Below, in pieces: positions 5,229 through 5,744 of a stretch of DNA of 5,744 bases. This DNA is from Streptosporangiaceae bacterium (GTDB taxonomy: Bacteria; Actinomycetota; Actinomycetes; Streptosporangiales; Streptosporangiaceae). Location: NCBI GenBank assembly GCA_030042885.1, contig JASHYW010000342.1, positions 1 through 5,744 on the forward strand, written 5' to 3'. Each line of letters opens with the position of its first letter. The stretch's first letter is position 1. A program made the position numbers and the translations under genes. The notes below the pieces were generated by a model that searched no databases, had not been told where the DNA came from, and saw only the letters and a list, made by a program, of their open reading frames with translations.

Positions 5229-5744
5229 TCAACTCACCGCAGGCGGCACATCGGGCACGGCCTCGGGCTTGGCCATGCCCTCGAACGTGAACTGCGCTTC
5301 CGGCCCGGTACCCTCCACATCGACCGTGACGATCTGGCCGGCCCTCAGCTCGCCGAAGAGGATCTTCTCCGACAGGTTGTCCTCGATCTCCCGCTGGATC
5401 GTGCGGCGGAGCGGCCGCGCGCCGAGCACCGGATCATAGCCCCGCTCGGACAGCAGCGTCCTGGCCGCGGGCCGCAGCTCCAGGCCCATGCCGCGGTCCT
5501 TGAGTCGCTCCTCCACCTTGGCGATCATCAGGTCCACGATGGCGAGAATCTCCTCCTGGCTGAGCATGTGGAACACGATGGTGTCATCGACCCGGTTCAG
5601 GAACTCCGGCCGGAAGTGCTGCTTCAGCTCCTGCTGCACCGTGGTCTTCATCCGGTCATAGGAGCCGCGCGGCTCGCCTGCGGTGCCGAAGCCGACAGAG
5701 ACGCCCTTGGAGATGTCCCGGGTGCCCAGGTTGGTGGTCATGAT
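5229..5744 (-). CDS. clpC: ATP-dependent Clp protease ATP-binding subunit ClpC (3' end only)
   Basis: This gives the last 171 residues of the Hsp100 unfoldase that feeds substrates to the ClpP protease in the cytoplasm; the rest lies past the right edge. Numbering from the first visible codon (ATC, 5744-5742), sensor 1 is MTTNLG (N5). The VGF at 17-19 occupies the place of the ClpP-docking loop (IGF/LGF loop) that follows sensor 1 in ClpC. The arginine finger is R51 in FRPEFLNRVDD. The small C-terminal D2 subdomain follows, with sensor 2 in LGARPLRR (R110) and QREIEDNLSEKIL. The proline-rich tail ends PPAVS and the stop is TGA at 5229-5231. The ATG at 5741 is internal. All D2 residues in view are intact, so this should be a working housekeeping gene. 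The next genes on this strand are the patA remnant and the ketosynthase, probably in separate transcripts. Confidence 0.95.
   Translation of the reverse strand: MMTTNLGTRDISKGVSVGFGTAGEPRGSYDRMKTTVQQELKQHFRPEFLNRVDDTIVFHMLSQEEILAIVDLMIAKVEERLKDRGMGLELRPAARTLLSERGYDPVLGARPLRRTIQREIEDNLSEKILFGELRAGQIVTVDVEGTGPEAQFTFEGMAKPEAVPDVPPAVS

Noticed and set aside
4466..5290. Plus-strand open frame of about 270 codons across the patA remnant and the clpC end
   Set aside because: It runs antisense to clear PatA and ClpC sequence, is rich in Pro/Arg/Ala, and has no ribosome-binding site.

Overview
The window is very GC-rich, uses GC-ending codons and GTG starts, and carries the remains of a phosphatidylinositol-mannoside acyltransferase gene. 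Together with an actinobacterial-type ClpC C-terminus this points to an actinomycete chromosome (Actinomycetota); the genus cannot be told from the sequence. I see no CRISPR array, tRNA, rRNA, transposase or phage gene.

Layout. 1-419 (+): 3' end of a helical-backbone metal-receptor gene (periplasmic-binding-protein-like, cobalamin/iron type). 477-1409 (-): a complete, divergent ribose-phosphate diphosphokinase (PRPP synthetase) gene converging on the first gene. About 50 nt upstream of its GTG start, on the same strand, lies a sequence that closely matches the 3' half of a TPP riboswitch (thi-box, 1460-1569). 1570-2016: no gene recognised. 2017-2736 (+): a class I SAM-dependent methyltransferase reading frame split by one in-frame TGA at 2509-2511. 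2737-3067: gene-free tail with a dense cluster of perfect dyads. 3068-4225 (-): complete KAS III-like ketosynthase with a Cys/His/Asn triad. 4226-4565: gene-free leader. 4566-4951 (-): decayed 5' half of patA, with an intact ribosome-binding site but two frameshifts, a stop in the catalytic motif and no 3' half. 4952-5228: gene-free. 5229-5744 (-): 3' end of clpC, continuing beyond the window.

How the genes relate. They do not form one operon. The strongest functional link is between the thi-box-like leader and the PRPP synthetase. PRPP feeds purine synthesis to AIR, the precursor of the thiamine pyrimidine, so control of a dedicated PRPP synthetase by TPP would make metabolic sense (inference). 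The rest looks like a gene-loss zone: an interrupted methyltransferase, a stand-alone ketosynthase and a patA remnant, beside a conserved housekeeping gene (clpC).
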